From NCBI RefSeq assembly GCF_900111685.1, contig NZ_FOHX01000005.1, forward strand, positions 310,001-374,000: a DNA stretch of 64,000 nucleotides, in the 5' to 3' direction. Within the stretch, counting starts at the first letter, position 1. The number at the start of each line of letters is the position of its first letter. Origin of the DNA: Nonomuraea wenchangensis. GTDB lineage: Bacteria; Actinomycetota; Actinomycetes; Streptosporangiales; Streptosporangiaceae. The notes beneath the pieces were generated by a model. That model ran no database searches. It was not told the origin of the DNA and saw nothing but the letters and a program-made list of their open reading frames with translations. The position numbers and the translations under genes were made by a program. Positions 25,113-36,291 of this stretch are shown piece after piece.

Positions 25113-27000
25113 GACTCCCCCTCTTGGATGATGGCGAGCACGGCCCCCGCCTCGACCTGCCGGCCCTGCTCGACGTGCAGGCCGGAGACCACGCCGTCGG
25201 CCGGCGCGGTGATCCGATGCTCCATCTTCATCGCCTCCAGCACCAGCACCGCCTGGCCCTTGACGACCCGGTCGCCGGGCGCCACCTCCACGCGGAGCAC
25301 GCTGCCCGGCATCGGGGCCAGCAGGGAGCCGGGGACGACGTGCTCGACGGGCTCGGGCAGGCGGGGGAGCGGGGTGAGCTCCGCGTGGCAGCCCGCGTGG
25401 TCCACGTACACCGGGCCGGTGTCGTCGTAGCGGGCGACGGCGAAGGCGTGGCGGACGCCGTCCCGCTCCAGGACCACCCGGTCCGGCGCGGCGCTGACGA
25501 CGCGGACGCCGGCGGGCAGCGGATCGTAGACGACGTCGATCGTGCCGCCGTCGCCGGTGGTGAAGGCGGTGCGGCGGGGCTGGGAGCGGACGTTGCGCCA
25601 CCCGCCCGGCAGCCCGCCGAGCACGGGGGCGCGGCGGCGGTTGTCGGCCGCCAGCGCGAGCGCGGCGGCCAGCCCGGCCGGCTCGCCGGGCCCGGACGGC
25701 TCGGGCGAGGTCGTCGCGAGAGGGCCGTCGGGGTCGAGGAAACCGGTGTGGGTGTTCCCGGCCACGAAGTCCGGATGGGTCAGGATCCGCAGCAGCAGGT
25801 CACGGTTCGTGGTGAGGCCGTGCAGCCGCGCCCGCCGCAGCGCTGTCACCAGCTTCCTGACCGCCTCCGCCCGCGACGCCCCGTGCGCGATCACCTTCGC
25901 CAGCATCGCGTCGTAGTAGGGCGACACCACCGACCCGGACTCCACCCCCGAGTCCACCCGGACGTCCCCGTCCACCTCGAAACGCCGCAGCACCCCCGAC
26001 TGCGGCAGATAGTGCTCGTCCTCCGCGTAGAGCCGCACCTCCACGGCGTGCCCGGACGGCCCCGGCGGCTCCGCGGGCAGCGCGCCGCCCTCGGCCACCT
26101 CCAGCTGCAGCCGTACGAGATCCACCCCGTGCACCAGCTCGGTGACCGGATGCTCGACCTGCAGCCTGGTGTTCATCTCCAGGAACGCCACCCGGTCGCC
26201 GCGCACCAGGAACTCGACGGTCCCGGCCCCGACGTAGCCGATCGCGGCCGCCGCCCGCCCGGCCGCCTCGAACAGCCGCTCGCGCACCTCCACCGCGATC
26301 CCGGGGGAGGGGCACTCCTCGACGACCTTCTGGTGCCGCCGCTGCACGCTGCACTCGCGCTCGCCCAGCGTCCACACGGTGCCGTGCGCGTCGGCCAGCA
26401 CCTGCACCTCGACGTGCCTGGCCCGCTCCCACAGCGGCTCGGCGAACACGGCGGGATCGCCGAAGGCCGCCTCGGCCTCCCGCCGCGCCGAGGCGACCTC
26501 CCGCGCCAGCTCCTCCGGCCCGCGGACGATCCGCATGCCCCGCCCGCCGCCCCCGGCCGACGCCTTGACCAGCAGCGGGAACTCGGCGGGCGCCGCCAGG
26601 TCGAGCGAGGGCAGCACGGGCACCCCGGCCGCCGCCATGAGCCGCTTGGCCTCGATCTTGGACCCCATCGCGGCGATCGCCTCCGGCGGCGGGCCCACCC
26701 ACACCAGCCCGGCCGCCAGCACCGCCCGCGCGAACTCCGCGTTCTCCGACAGGAACCCGTAACCCGGGTGCACGGCGTCCGCCCCGGAGGCGCGGCAGGC
26801 GGCCACGATCCGGCCGGCGTCCAGATAGGTCCCGGCAGGGCGGTCGCCCGGCAGGCGTACCGCGAGATCGGCCTCGGCCACGTGCGGCGCGTCCGCGTCG
26901 GGATCGGCGAACACCGCGACCGTCTCGACCCCGAGCGCCCGGCAGGTACGGAACACGCGCCGGGCGATCTCACCCCGGTTCGCGACGAGCAGACGCCTGA

Positions 27001-27004
<4 letters not shown>
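25109..27004 (-). CDS. Acyl-CoA carboxylase biotin-carboxylase/biotinyl subunit (AtuF/MccA-like)
   Basis: A full-length fusion of biotin carboxylase and biotin carrier, 631 residues. It begins at GTG 27004 (IRRLLVANRGEIARRVFRTCRALG), overlapping the carboxyltransferase stop (GTGA). HPGYGFLSENAEFA, the ATP-grasp loop KASAGGGGRGM, ERECSVQRRHQKV and MNTRLQVEHPVTELVHG are present, and the C-terminus has VLEAMKMEHRITA with the biotinylated Lys. This is the second such subunit in the window and is diverged from the one at 1-1671, so the two probably serve different carboxylases. Operon context favours a branched or isoprenoid acyl-CoA. Confidence 0.95.
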
Positions 27005-28590
<1,586 letters not shown>

Positions 28591-28632
28591 GGCTGCCCCG
28601 CCGGAGACCTGATGATCACGCCAAGTACGGTA

Positions 28633-28666
28633 GCGTCCGGCCCTTCGATGCGGAAGAGCCGGACGC
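28633..28666 (-). terminator. Hairpin between the Ser/Thr kinase gene and the carboxylase operon
   Basis: GCGTCCGGC (28633-28641) and GCCGGACGC (28658-28666) are exact complements around a 16-nt loop whose CTTC/GAAG could extend the stem. It lies 21 bp past the kinase stop and 42 bp before the carboxyltransferase start, so it probably terminates the kinase transcript. Confidence 0.6.
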
Positions 28667-28686
28667 CCGGGCGTGACCGGCGCGGC

Positions 28687-30810
28687 CTACGAGCAGTGCG
28701 TCCAGCCGGACTTCCAGCTCACGTTGGAGATCGAGCCGCCCCAGATCACGCACTTCTTCGCGGCCGGCAGCCGGACCGGGCCTGCGTAGGTGCTGAACGA
28801 GCCCGGGTTGCTGGCGCTGGAGCCGCCCTTGACCTGCAGGATCGCGTTCATCTCGACCTTGTTCGGATAGACGTAGCGCGACAGCGTCACCACGCAGTTC
28901 TTGCCCGCGCTCGCGTTCCAGAGCAGGTAGACGGTCGCGTAGCTGCCCAGGGCGTGGGAGTTGATCACCTTGTAGCCGGCGCCGCAGACGCCGGCGGCCG
29001 TGTACGGGTTCCGCTTGGCCGGGGCCTTCGACGGCGCGTGCGTCTTGGTGGTCTCGTCCGGGTTGTGCGTGGGCGCGTCCGTCGGCTCCGCCTCCGGGTC
29101 GACGCCGAGGCTCTCCTTCTTCTTCGTCCGGGTCGGCTTGGGCGTCGAGGTGGCCTGCGGGCGCTCGGTGGTCGTCTGCGGGCGCGGCTGCGCCGTCGCC
29201 GGCGGGGTCGGGATCTGGGCGACCGGCTGCTCGGAGTGCTTCTTCTTGCCGGTCTTCTCCGGCTCCTCGATGTCCAGGGTGCCCACCGGGACGGGGCTGT
29301 CCGTGGGCAGCACCGGATCGGCGGTCGGCTGCGTGGACGGAGGCTCGCCGGGCTTGCCCGCGGCCGAACCGCCGTCCTCGGTGCTCTGGGAGGCGTCGCC
29401 GACGGCCACCACCGGCACCTGCTTGCTGTTCGCCTGCACCACGACGGCGCCGGCGACCACGAGCAGGGCCGCCGCGGCGGCGCCGGAGAGGGCGAGCGTC
29501 ATGGTCCGCCGCTGCTTGGCCGGCGCGCCGTCCCCTGCGGGCGGCTGCGATCGGGGCGCGCCGTACGGCCCACGACCCCCTTGACCGGGCCCACCCGCCT
29601 GCGGCGGAACACCGGGCCCCGCCTGGCCGGGCATCCCCGCCTGCGAAGGAGCACCGGGCGCTCCAGCCTGGCCCGGTGCGCCGGCCTGCGGCGGAACGCC
29701 GGGCCCTGCCTGGCCGGGCATACCCGCCTGCGGCGGAACGCCGGGCGCTCCAGCCTGCGGGCCACCCGGAGCGCCGGGCCCTCCAGCCTGCGGGCCGCCG
29801 GGACCCGTGGCCGGGCCGGGGATGGGGGGCTGGCCGGGGCCGTTCTGGATGGCGGCGGCGAGGTGCGGGAAGGGGCCCTGGTGCGGCGGGAACATGGGGT
29901 GCGGCCCGCTGCCGCCCTGGCCCGGGTGGCCGGGCTGCGCCGGGCCGGGGGCGCCGGTGAGGTGCTGGCCGGTGACCGGCTCGATGGCGGCCTTGGGGGC
30001 GGGCTGCCCGGTGAGGCGGAGGATGAGGCCGTCGGCCGTGGGCCGCTGCGCCGGGTCCTTGGACAGGCAGGCGGCGACCAGCTCCCCCAGCTCGCCCTCC
30101 ATCCCGCCCAGCTCCGGCTCCTCGTTGAGGATCCGGTTCATGACGACGGGGATCGAGTCGGCCCCGAAGGCGGGCTTGCCGGTGGCGGCGAAGACCATGG
30201 TGACGCCCCAGGCGAACACGTCCGCCGCCTCGGACACCGCGGCCCCGCTGAGCTGCTCCGGCGCCAGGTAGGACGGCGTCCCCATCGCCATGCCCGTGGC
30301 CGTGGCGCCGGGCGAGTCGAGGGCGCGCGCGATGCCGAAGTCGATCACGACAGGCCCCTCGGGCCCCATGAGGACGTTGGCCGGCTTGAAGTCGCGGTGC
30401 AGGATCCCGGCCCGGTGGATGGCGGCGAGCGCGGTGGCCGTGCTGATCGCCAGCCGTTCCAGCGCCGCGCCCCGCCGCGGCCCCTCGGTGAGCACGAGCT
30501 CGCGCAGCGACGGCCCCGGTACGTACTCGCTGACGATGTACGGCCGGCTGCCGTCCAGGTCGGCGTGGAGCACGGGCGCGGTGCAGAACCGCGCGACCCG
30601 CTGCGCCACCGCCACCTCGCGCAGGAACCGGGTCCGCGCGTCGGCGTCGGCCACCAGGGCGTGGTGCAGCAGCTTGACCGCGACCTGCTCCCCGGTGTCG
30701 CTCTTGCCGAGATAGACAACGCCCTGGCCGCCCTCGCCGAGCCGGGCGACGATGTCATACGCCCCCAGCCGCCGCGGATCGTCCGCCGCCAACGGCTGGA
30801 ACTGATTCAC
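28687..30810 (-). CDS. Membrane Ser/Thr protein kinase with SapA-like extracellular domain
   Basis: A 707-residue receptor-type kinase. Kinase domain, residues about 18-268: glycine loop GEGGQG, Lys46, catalytic loop HRDFKPANV (Asp140), DFG at 157-159 and the APEQ motif. The order continues with a Pro/Gly/Gln/Ala linker holding repeats of PGQAGPGVPPQAG (about 285-425) and one membrane helix (about 437-460). A Thr/Pro/Lys-rich stalk reaches about residue 600. The C-terminus is a compact 107-residue domain with four Cys (609, 639, 687, 706). That last domain resembles spore-associated protein A of streptomycetes (CGAGYKVINSH...TVYLLWN...NCVVT...CVIWGGS). The start is GTG. The ligand and phosphorylation targets are unknown; no PASTA repeats are present. 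Confidence 0.9.
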   Translation of the reverse strand: MNQFQPLAADDPRRLGAYDIVARLGEGGQGVVYLGKSDTGEQVAVKLLHHALVADADARTRFLREVAVAQRVARFCTAPVLHADLDGSRPYIVSEYVPGPSLRELVLTEGPRRGAALERLAISTATALAAIHRAGILHRDFKPANVLMGPEGPVVIDFGIARALDSPGATATGMAMGTPSYLAPEQLSGAAVSEAADVFAWGVTMVFAATGKPAFGADSIPVVMNRILNEEPELGGMEGELGELVAACLSKDPAQRPTADGLILRLTGQPAPKAAIEPVTGQHLTGAPGPAQPGHPGQGGSGPHPMFPPHQGPFPHLAAAIQNGPGQPPIPGPATGPGGPQAGGPGAPGGPQAGAPGVPPQAGMPGQAGPGVPPQAGAPGQAGAPGAPSQAGMPGQAGPGVPPQAGGPGQGGRGPYGAPRSQPPAGDGAPAKQRRTMTLALSGAAAAALLVVAGAVVVQANSKQVPVVAVGDASQSTEDGGSAAGKPGEPPSTQPTADPVLPTDSPVPVGTLDIEEPEKTGKKKHSEQPVAQIPTPPATAQPRPQTTTERPQATSTPKPTRTKKKESLGVDPEAEPTDAPTHNPDETTKTHAPSKAPAKRNPYTAAGVCGAGYKVINSHALGSYATVYLLWNASAGKNCVVTLSRYVYPNKVEMNAILQVKGGSSASNPGSFSTYAGPVRLPAAKKCVIWGGSISNVSWKSGWTHCS

Positions 30811-30949
30811 GTCGGACCCCCATTACAACCCAACAGATGGGGCAAAACGCTACCAGCGTGACACTCGGGGCGTCTGCCGGTCCGGACAGAAGTTTCGCAT
30901 CCTGACCCGGCCAGTCAGCTCCCACCGCAGGTCGTGTGCGCCCCGAAAG

Positions 30950-32353
30950 TCAAAGGTCACGGCTTGGCAAACTCTGGACGTCCGACAACTGCTGGATCGC
31001 TTTGCCCGGATTGAGGAGGCCCAGGGGGTCGAAGACGGCTTTGATGCCCCGCTGCACCTCGGCGGCCACCGGCCCCGACTCCAGCGCCAGCCACCGCTGC
31101 TTGAGCAGCCCCACCCCGTGCTCGCCGGTCAGCGTGCCGCCCAGCTCCAGCGCCCGCGTGAACACCTCGTCGGCCGCGGCCCACACCTCGGGGGGCGGCT
31201 CGGCGGCGCCGTGCTCGAAGACGAAGACGGGGTGCAGGTTGCCGTCCCCGGCGTGGGCGACGGTGCAGATGCGCACCCCGTGCCTGGCGGCGGCCGCCTC
31301 GATGGCGGTGATCATGGCGGGCAGCGCCGAGCGCGGCACGCACACGTCCTCCACCAGGCAGGCGCCGAGGCGCTCGGTCGCCGGGTACGCCAGCCGCCGC
31401 AGCCCCACCAGCTCCTCGGTCTCGCCCGGGCCGGTGGACACCGCCACGAACGAGGCCCCGTTGTCGGCGCAGATCCGCTCCATCCGGCGGGCCGCCTCCT
31501 GCCCGTCGCCCGCGTCCGACTGGCCGATGAGCATGGCCTGCGTGCCGGGCTCCAGCCCGATGCCGCGCCAGCCGTCGATCGCCTCCAGCGTGGCCCGGTC
31601 GAGCAGCTCCATGAGCGAGGGCGCGCAGCCCGCCGCGATGATGGCCGACACCGCCGCGCCCGCGTCCCGCAGCGAGCCGAACTCGGCCGCGAACGTCGCC
31701 GGCGGCCCGGCCGGCGCGGGCCGCAGCCGCAGCGTGGCCGCGGTGATCACGCCGAGCGTGCCCTCGGAGCCGACGAACAGCCCGGTCAGGTCGTAGCCGG
31801 TGACGCCCTTGACCGTGCGCCGGCCGGTGTCCAGCACCCGGCCGTCGGCCAGCACGACCTCGAGGCCGAGCACGGAGTCCCTGGTCACGCCGTACTTGAC
31901 GCACCGCAGCCCGCCCGCGTTGGTCGCCAGGTTGCCGCCGATCGTGGAGATCTCGTACGACGACGGGTCCGGCGCGTACATGAGGCCGTGCTCCCTGGCC
32001 GCCCGGTCCAGGTCGGCGGTGATGACGCCCGGCTCGGCGACGGCGATCTCGTCGGCCGGCGACAGCTCCCTGATGGCGGTCATCCGGGCCATCGACAGCA
32101 CGACCGCCCCGTCCCCGGCGACGGCCCCGCCCGCGAGGCCGGTGCCCGCGCCGCGCGGCACCACCGGCACCCGGTGCTCGCTCGCCCACCGCAGCGTGGC
32201 CACCACGTCGTCGCGGGAGGCGGCGAGGACGACGGCGAGTGGCCTGCCGGGCTCCAGGAACGTCCGGTCACGGGCGTAGGAGTCGATCACGTCGGGGTCG
32301 GTCACGACCCGGGCTTCGGACAGGGAGCGCACCAGGGCATCGATCGGTCTCAC
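30950..32353 (-). CDS. FAD-linked oxidase, GlcD/D-lactate dehydrogenase type
   Basis: A flavoprotein of 467 residues in the vanillyl-alcohol-oxidase/PCMH family, most like glycolate oxidase subunit GlcD or D-2-hydroxyacid dehydrogenases. The FAD domain is obvious (VPVVPRGAGTGLAGGAVAGDGAVVLS, SYEISTIGGNLATNAGGLRCVKYGVTRDSVLGLEVVLADG, GLFVGSEGTLGVITAATLRL). The C-terminal cap has the HAGDGNLHPVF and LTGEHGVGLLK metal-site motifs. The GTG at 32353 lies 7 nt from a TAGGCT -10 box, hence probably leaderless. No GlcE/GlcF partners are adjacent, so it likely works alone on a D-hydroxy acid. Confidence 0.92.
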   Translation of the reverse strand: MRPIDALVRSLSEARVVTDPDVIDSYARDRTFLEPGRPLAVVLAASRDDVVATLRWASEHRVPVVPRGAGTGLAGGAVAGDGAVVLSMARMTAIRELSPADEIAVAEPGVITADLDRAAREHGLMYAPDPSSYEISTIGGNLATNAGGLRCVKYGVTRDSVLGLEVVLADGRVLDTGRRTVKGVTGYDLTGLFVGSEGTLGVITAATLRLRPAPAGPPATFAAEFGSLRDAGAAVSAIIAAGCAPSLMELLDRATLEAIDGWRGIGLEPGTQAMLIGQSDAGDGQEAARRMERICADNGASFVAVSTGPGETEELVGLRRLAYPATERLGACLVEDVCVPRSALPAMITAIEAAAARHGVRICTVAHAGDGNLHPVFVFEHGAAEPPPEVWAAADEVFTRALELGGTLTGEHGVGLLKQRWLALESGPVAAEVQRGIKAVFDPLGLLNPGKAIQQLSDVQSLPSRDL

Positions 32354-32406
32354 GCCCAGCAGCCTACGGTTTGCGCAAGGCGGCCCTTAAGGACAAACTG
32401 CACCGG

Positions 32407-32976
32407 GTGGAAGTCAGGTGCCCGGTGTGTTCGGAGACCGACCAGGTCGTCGCGGTCCCCGGGGCGGTCGCCGCCGGGACCACGTACAAGATCGGGCGGG
32501 CCCGTCTCCCCGGCGCCAGGGAGGTCGCCGACCTGCCCACCGCCGCCGTGCTCGGCGCGTCCAAACACGTGATGAGCCGCACCCAGCTCGCGGTGTGGCT
32601 GTCGTTCCCCAGCCGCCACTACACGGCCTGGACCAGGAACCAGGGCTATCTGCTGCTCCTCGGCGCCGCCCTGGTGCATCTGGTCGTCTCGCTGGTGATC
32701 GCGATGGGGCAGGACCCGCAGTGGGGCGAGGTGCTGCTGGCGCCGTTCTGCCTGACGGGTCTGTTCTGGGGGTTCGGGCTGCTCAACGTGCTCGGCGCGC
32801 GCGGCGCGCGCAGGCGCGACGCGCAGGAGGCGCCGGCCAGGGAGCAGGCCCTGGCCGTGTGGGAGCGCCTCTACTACTGCGCGCGCGACAACGTCGTCTA
32901 CGAGCCCGGGGTGGGCGTCTCGTTCCATCCGAGCGAGACGCGCGAGTACATCTTCGGCTTCCGCCCCGGCCGCTGA
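32407..32976 (+). CDS. Small two-helix membrane protein with an N-terminal CxxC
   Basis: 189 residues from the GTG at 32407 (VEVRCPVCSETDQVVAVP); the longer upstream frame is arginine-rich and overlaps the divergent oxidase gene, so I reject it. C5 and C8 form a CPVC half zinc ribbon. Two membrane helices follow (YLLLLGAALVHLVVSLVIAMG and a second starting LLAPFCLTGLFWGFG). The C-terminal domain includes YYCARDNVVYEPGVGVSFHPSE, a pattern shared by short actinobacterial proteins of unknown role. It converges on the aminotransferase gene, 9 bp apart at the stops. Confidence 0.75.
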   Translation: MEVRCPVCSETDQVVAVPGAVAAGTTYKIGRARLPGAREVADLPTAAVLGASKHVMSRTQLAVWLSFPSRHYTAWTRNQGYLLLLGAALVHLVVSLVIAMGQDPQWGEVLLAPFCLTGLFWGFGLLNVLGARGARRRDAQEAPAREQALAVWERLYYCARDNVVYEPGVGVSFHPSETREYIFGFRPGR

Positions 32977-32985
32977 GTTGGGGGC

Positions 32986-34197
32986 TCAGGCGACCCCGTG
33001 CTTCTCGGCCACCAGCCGGACGCAGACGGCCAGGCCCTCGATGGCCTGCTCCAGCTCCTCCAGCTCCGGGTAGGTCGGCGCGATGCGGATCGTCCGGTCC
33101 TCGGGGTCCTTGCCGTAGGGGTGGGTGGCCCCGGCCGGCGTGAGCGCGATGCCCGCCGCCTTGGCCTTGGCGACGACCTCGGCCGCGTGCGGCACCTCCA
33201 GGCTGATGAAGTAGCCGCCCTTGGGGCTGGTCCAGCTCGCCAGGCCGCCGAGCCGCTCGGAGAGCACCTTGTCCACCAGCTCGAACTTCGGCCCGATGAG
33301 CGCGGCGTGCTTGCGCATGTGGGCCTCGACGCCCGCCGGGTCGCGCAGGAACTCCACGTGCCGGAGCTGGTTGATCTTGTCGGGGCCGATGGACTGCTTG
33401 GCGGTGTTGCGCAGGAACCACTCGACGTTCGCCGGCGAGGAGCCGAAGAACGACACGCCCGAGCCGGCCAGCGTCACCTTGGAGGTGGAGGCGTAGACGA
33501 ACACCCGGTCGGGGTTGCCCGCCTCGACGGCCAGCGCCAGCAGGTCGGCCAGCTCGACCGGGGAGTCGGTGAGGTGGTGCACCGCGTAGGCGTTGTCCCA
33601 GAAGATGCGGAAGTCGGGCGCCGCCGTGGGCATCGCGGCCAGCCGCCTCACGGTCTCGTCGCTGTAGACGGCGCCGGTCGGGTTGCTGTACTTCGGCACG
33701 CACCACATGCCCTTGACGCTCGCGTCGCCGGCGACCAGCCGCTCGACGACGTCCATGTCGGGGCCGTCGGCGGTCATCGGCACCGGCACCATCTTGATGC
33801 CGAGGCGCTCGCAGATCGTGAAGTGCCGGTCGTAGCCGGGCACCGGGCACAGGAACGTGATCTCGGGCTCCTCCACCCACCGGCGCTCCGCGCCGGGCAC
33901 CGGGCTGAGCAGCGCGTGCACCACGGTGTCGTGCATGAGCGCGAGGCTGGCGTTGCCGCCCACGACGAGCTGCCCGGCCGGCACCTGCAGCAGCGGCGCG
34001 AACAGCTCGCGCAGCTCGGCGAGACCCTGGAGGTTGCCGTAGTTGCGGCCGTCGGTGCCGTCGGCCGCGCGGTAGCTCGTGGGCAGTTTGAGCAGATCGT
34101 CGGAGAGGTCGAGCTGGCGCGGTGACGGCTTGCCCCGGGTGAGGTCGAGCGAGAGCCCACGCTGGACGAGGGCGTCGTAGTCACGCTGTGCGGTCAC
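32986..34197 (-). CDS. PLP-dependent class I aminotransferase, subgroup Ic aspartate-aminotransferase type
   Basis: 403 residues from GTG 34197, preceded by GGAGGAG. The fold-type I features are NYGNLQGLAELRELFAPLL, the PLP-contacting VVGGNASLALMHD, IFWDNAYAVHHL (Asp to pyridine N), and VFVYASTSKVTLAGSGVSFFG with the Schiff-base Lys. The C-terminal GIALTPAGATHPYGKDPEDRTIRIAP carries the substrate-binding Arg. It belongs to the group of short actinobacterial/corynebacterial aspartate aminotransferases that start VTAQRDYDALV. The frame continues upstream, but that region is antisense and is not included. Confidence 0.92.
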   Translation of the reverse strand: MTAQRDYDALVQRGLSLDLTRGKPSPRQLDLSDDLLKLPTSYRAADGTDGRNYGNLQGLAELRELFAPLLQVPAGQLVVGGNASLALMHDTVVHALLSPVPGAERRWVEEPEITFLCPVPGYDRHFTICERLGIKMVPVPMTADGPDMDVVERLVAGDASVKGMWCVPKYSNPTGAVYSDETVRRLAAMPTAAPDFRIFWDNAYAVHHLTDSPVELADLLALAVEAGNPDRVFVYASTSKVTLAGSGVSFFGSSPANVEWFLRNTAKQSIGPDKINQLRHVEFLRDPAGVEAHMRKHAALIGPKFELVDKVLSERLGGLASWTSPKGGYFISLEVPHAAEVVAKAKAAGIALTPAGATHPYGKDPEDRTIRIAPTYPELEELEQAIEGLAVCVRLVAEKHGVA

Positions 34198-34365
34198 GAG
34201 AAGTCTCTCCTCCGGATCGGATCGGTGCCCGCCCAAGGATAGAAGAATCGGCGGCGTGCGAAGTCGCCGGGGGCGAATGTCGGCCAACCGCTTCACGAGC
34301 GGCCGTCCATGGCGTGCAATGGGGGGATCGGGGGCATCCAGACTCCACACCGGAGGGAGCAGCCG

Positions 34366-36033
34366 ATGACGACCGTCCGCGAGACCTCGATCGAGCAGGT
34401 GAGGCGCCGCCGCACCGGCACAGTGATCGCGTCGTGGCTGTCGACGACGGACCACAAGGTCATCGGCTATCTCTACCTGATCACCTCGTTCGCGTTCTTC
34501 CTCGTGGCCGGGGTCATGGCCATGGTGATGCGGGCCGAGCTGGCACAGCCCGGCATGCAGCTGGTGAACCAGCAGTTCTACAACCAGCTCTTCACCATGC
34601 ACGGCACGATCATGCTGCTGCTGTTCGCGACGCCGCTGTTCGCCGGTTTCGCGAACGTGGTGATGCCGCTGCAGATCGGCGCGCCCGACGTGGCCTTCCC
34701 CCGGCTGAACGCGGTGGCGTACTGGCTGTTCCTGTTCGGCGGGATCATCGCGGTCGCCGGGTTCTTCGCGCCCGGCGGGGCGGCCGACTTCGGCTGGTTC
34801 GCGTACACGCCGCTGGCGTCGTCGACGTTCTCGCCGCAGGTGGGCGGCGACCTGTGGATCATGGGGCTGGCGCTGTCCGGCCTAGGCACGATCCTCGGCG
34901 CGGTGAACTTCATCTCCACGATCATCGGCATGCGGGCGCCCGGCATGACGATGTTCCGGATGCCGATCTTCACCTGGAACGTGCTGCTGACCAGCATGCT
35001 CGTGCTCATGGCGTTCCCGGTGCTGGCCGCCGCGCTGCTGGTGCTGGAGTCGGACCGCAAGCTCGGCACCCAGGTCTTCCTCGCCGACAATGGCGGCCCG
35101 CTGCTCTGGCAGCACCTGTTCTGGTTCTTCGGCCATCCCGAGGTCTACATCATCGCGCTGCCGTTCTTCGGCATCATCACCGAGGTGCTCCCGGTCTTCA
35201 GCCGCAAGCCCATCTTCGGCTACATGGGGCTGGTCGGGGCCACCATCGCGATCGCCGGGCTGTCGATGACCGTGTGGGCGCACCACATGTTCCCGACCGG
35301 GCAGGTGCTGCTGCCGTTCTTCTCGTTCATGACGTTCCTCATCGCGGTGCCGACCGGGGTGAAGTTCTTCAACTGGATCGGCACGATGTGGCGGGGCCAT
35401 CTGAGCTTCGAGTCACCGATGCTGTTCGCGGTCGGCTTCCTCGTGACGTTCCTGCTCGGCGGGCTCACCGGCGTCATCCTGGCCTCGCCGCCGCTCGACT
35501 TCCACATCAGCGACACCTACTTCGTGGTCGCGCACTTCCACTACGTGGTCTTCGGCACGGTGGTGTTCGCGATGTTCTCCGGCTTCTACTTCTGGTGGCC
35601 GAAGATGACCGGGCGGATGCTGGACGACCGGCTCGGGCGGCTGCACTTCTGGCTGCTGTTCATCGGCTTCCACACCACGTTCCTGGTGCAGCACTGGCTG
35701 GGGCAGATCGGCATGCCCCGCCGCTACGCCGACTACAGCCCCGGCGACGGGTTCACCGCGCTCAACGAGGTCTCGTCCGTGGGGGCGTTCCTGCTGGGCG
35801 TCTCCACGCTGCCGTTCCTGTGGAACGTGTGGAAGACGGCACGGAGGGCGCCCAAGGTCACGCTCGACGACCCCTGGGGGTACGCCAACTCCCTGGAGTG
35901 GGCCACCTCCTGCCCGCCGCCCCGGCACAACTTCACCCGCATGCCGCCCATCCGCTCCGAACGGCCCGCCTTCGACCTGCACTACCCCCGCGAGGGGGAG
36001 AAGCGGGAGCCGGGCGAGGACACGGAGGACTGA
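34366..36033 (+). CDS. ctaD: Cytochrome c oxidase subunit I (aa3 type)
   Basis: The haem-copper oxygen-reducing core subunit, 555 residues, about twelve membrane helices. Low-spin haem His is in [16 protein letters not shown]. The CuB site has the cross-linked His-Tyr in [11 protein letters not shown], the His pair in WAHHMF, and the haem a3/haem a ligands in [10 protein letters not shown]. The ATG at 34366 follows GGAGGG; an earlier in-frame ATG at 34309 lacks a ribosome site. No ctaC, ctaE or qcr genes are adjacent, so this is a stand-alone ctaD locus that relies on subunits encoded elsewhere, which is common in actinomycetes, some of which carry several ctaD copies. Confidence 0.96.
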   Translation: MTTVRETSIEQVRRRRTGTVIASWLSTTDHKVIGYLYLITSFAFFLVAGVMAMVMRAELAQPGMQLVNQQFYNQLFTMHGTIMLLLFATPLFAGFANVVMPLQIGAPDVAFPRLNAVAYWLFLFGGIIAVAGFFAPGGAADFGWFAYTPLASSTFSPQVGGDLWIMGLALSGLGTILGAVNFISTIIGMRAPGMTMFRMPIFTWNVLLTSMLVLMAFPVLAAALLVLESDRKLGTQVFLADNGGPLLWQHLFWFFGHPEVYIIALPFFGIITEVLPVFSRKPIFGYMGLVGATIAIAGLSMTVWAHHMFPTGQVLLPFFSFMTFLIAVPTGVKFFNWIGTMWRGHLSFESPMLFAVGFLVTFLLGGLTGVILASPPLDFHISDTYFVVAHFHYVVFGTVVFAMFSGFYFWWPKMTGRMLDDRLGRLHFWLLFIGFHTTFLVQHWLGQIGMPRRYADYSPGDGFTALNEVSSVGAFLLGVSTLPFLWNVWKTARRAPKVTLDDPWGYANSLEWATSCPPPRHNFTRMPPIRSERPAFDLHYPREGEKREPGEDTED

Positions 36034-36291
36034 CCCTCGACGACCGCTCGTGCTGCTGTTCGGGAACGTGGCCGGATCAGGTTCACCAGTGAGGAATTGC
36101 TGGGGATCGGCAGGTTCGACCTGATCATCGCGGTGCCGGATGGGTGATCATGACAGCCCTGATGTTCTGATTGTGGTGTTTTGATCACATTTCAACAACG
36201 CACTTTACGATTCGTTGATTAACGCTCTAGCGTCCGGCATTGCATGCCCTATGGCCATTCGCCCGGAGATCCCGGGCAGAAAGGGTTTCTG

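Noticed and set aside
35982..36188. 68-codon minus-strand frame downstream of ctaD
   Set aside because: Overlaps the end of ctaD, has no ribosome site and no protein-like pattern.
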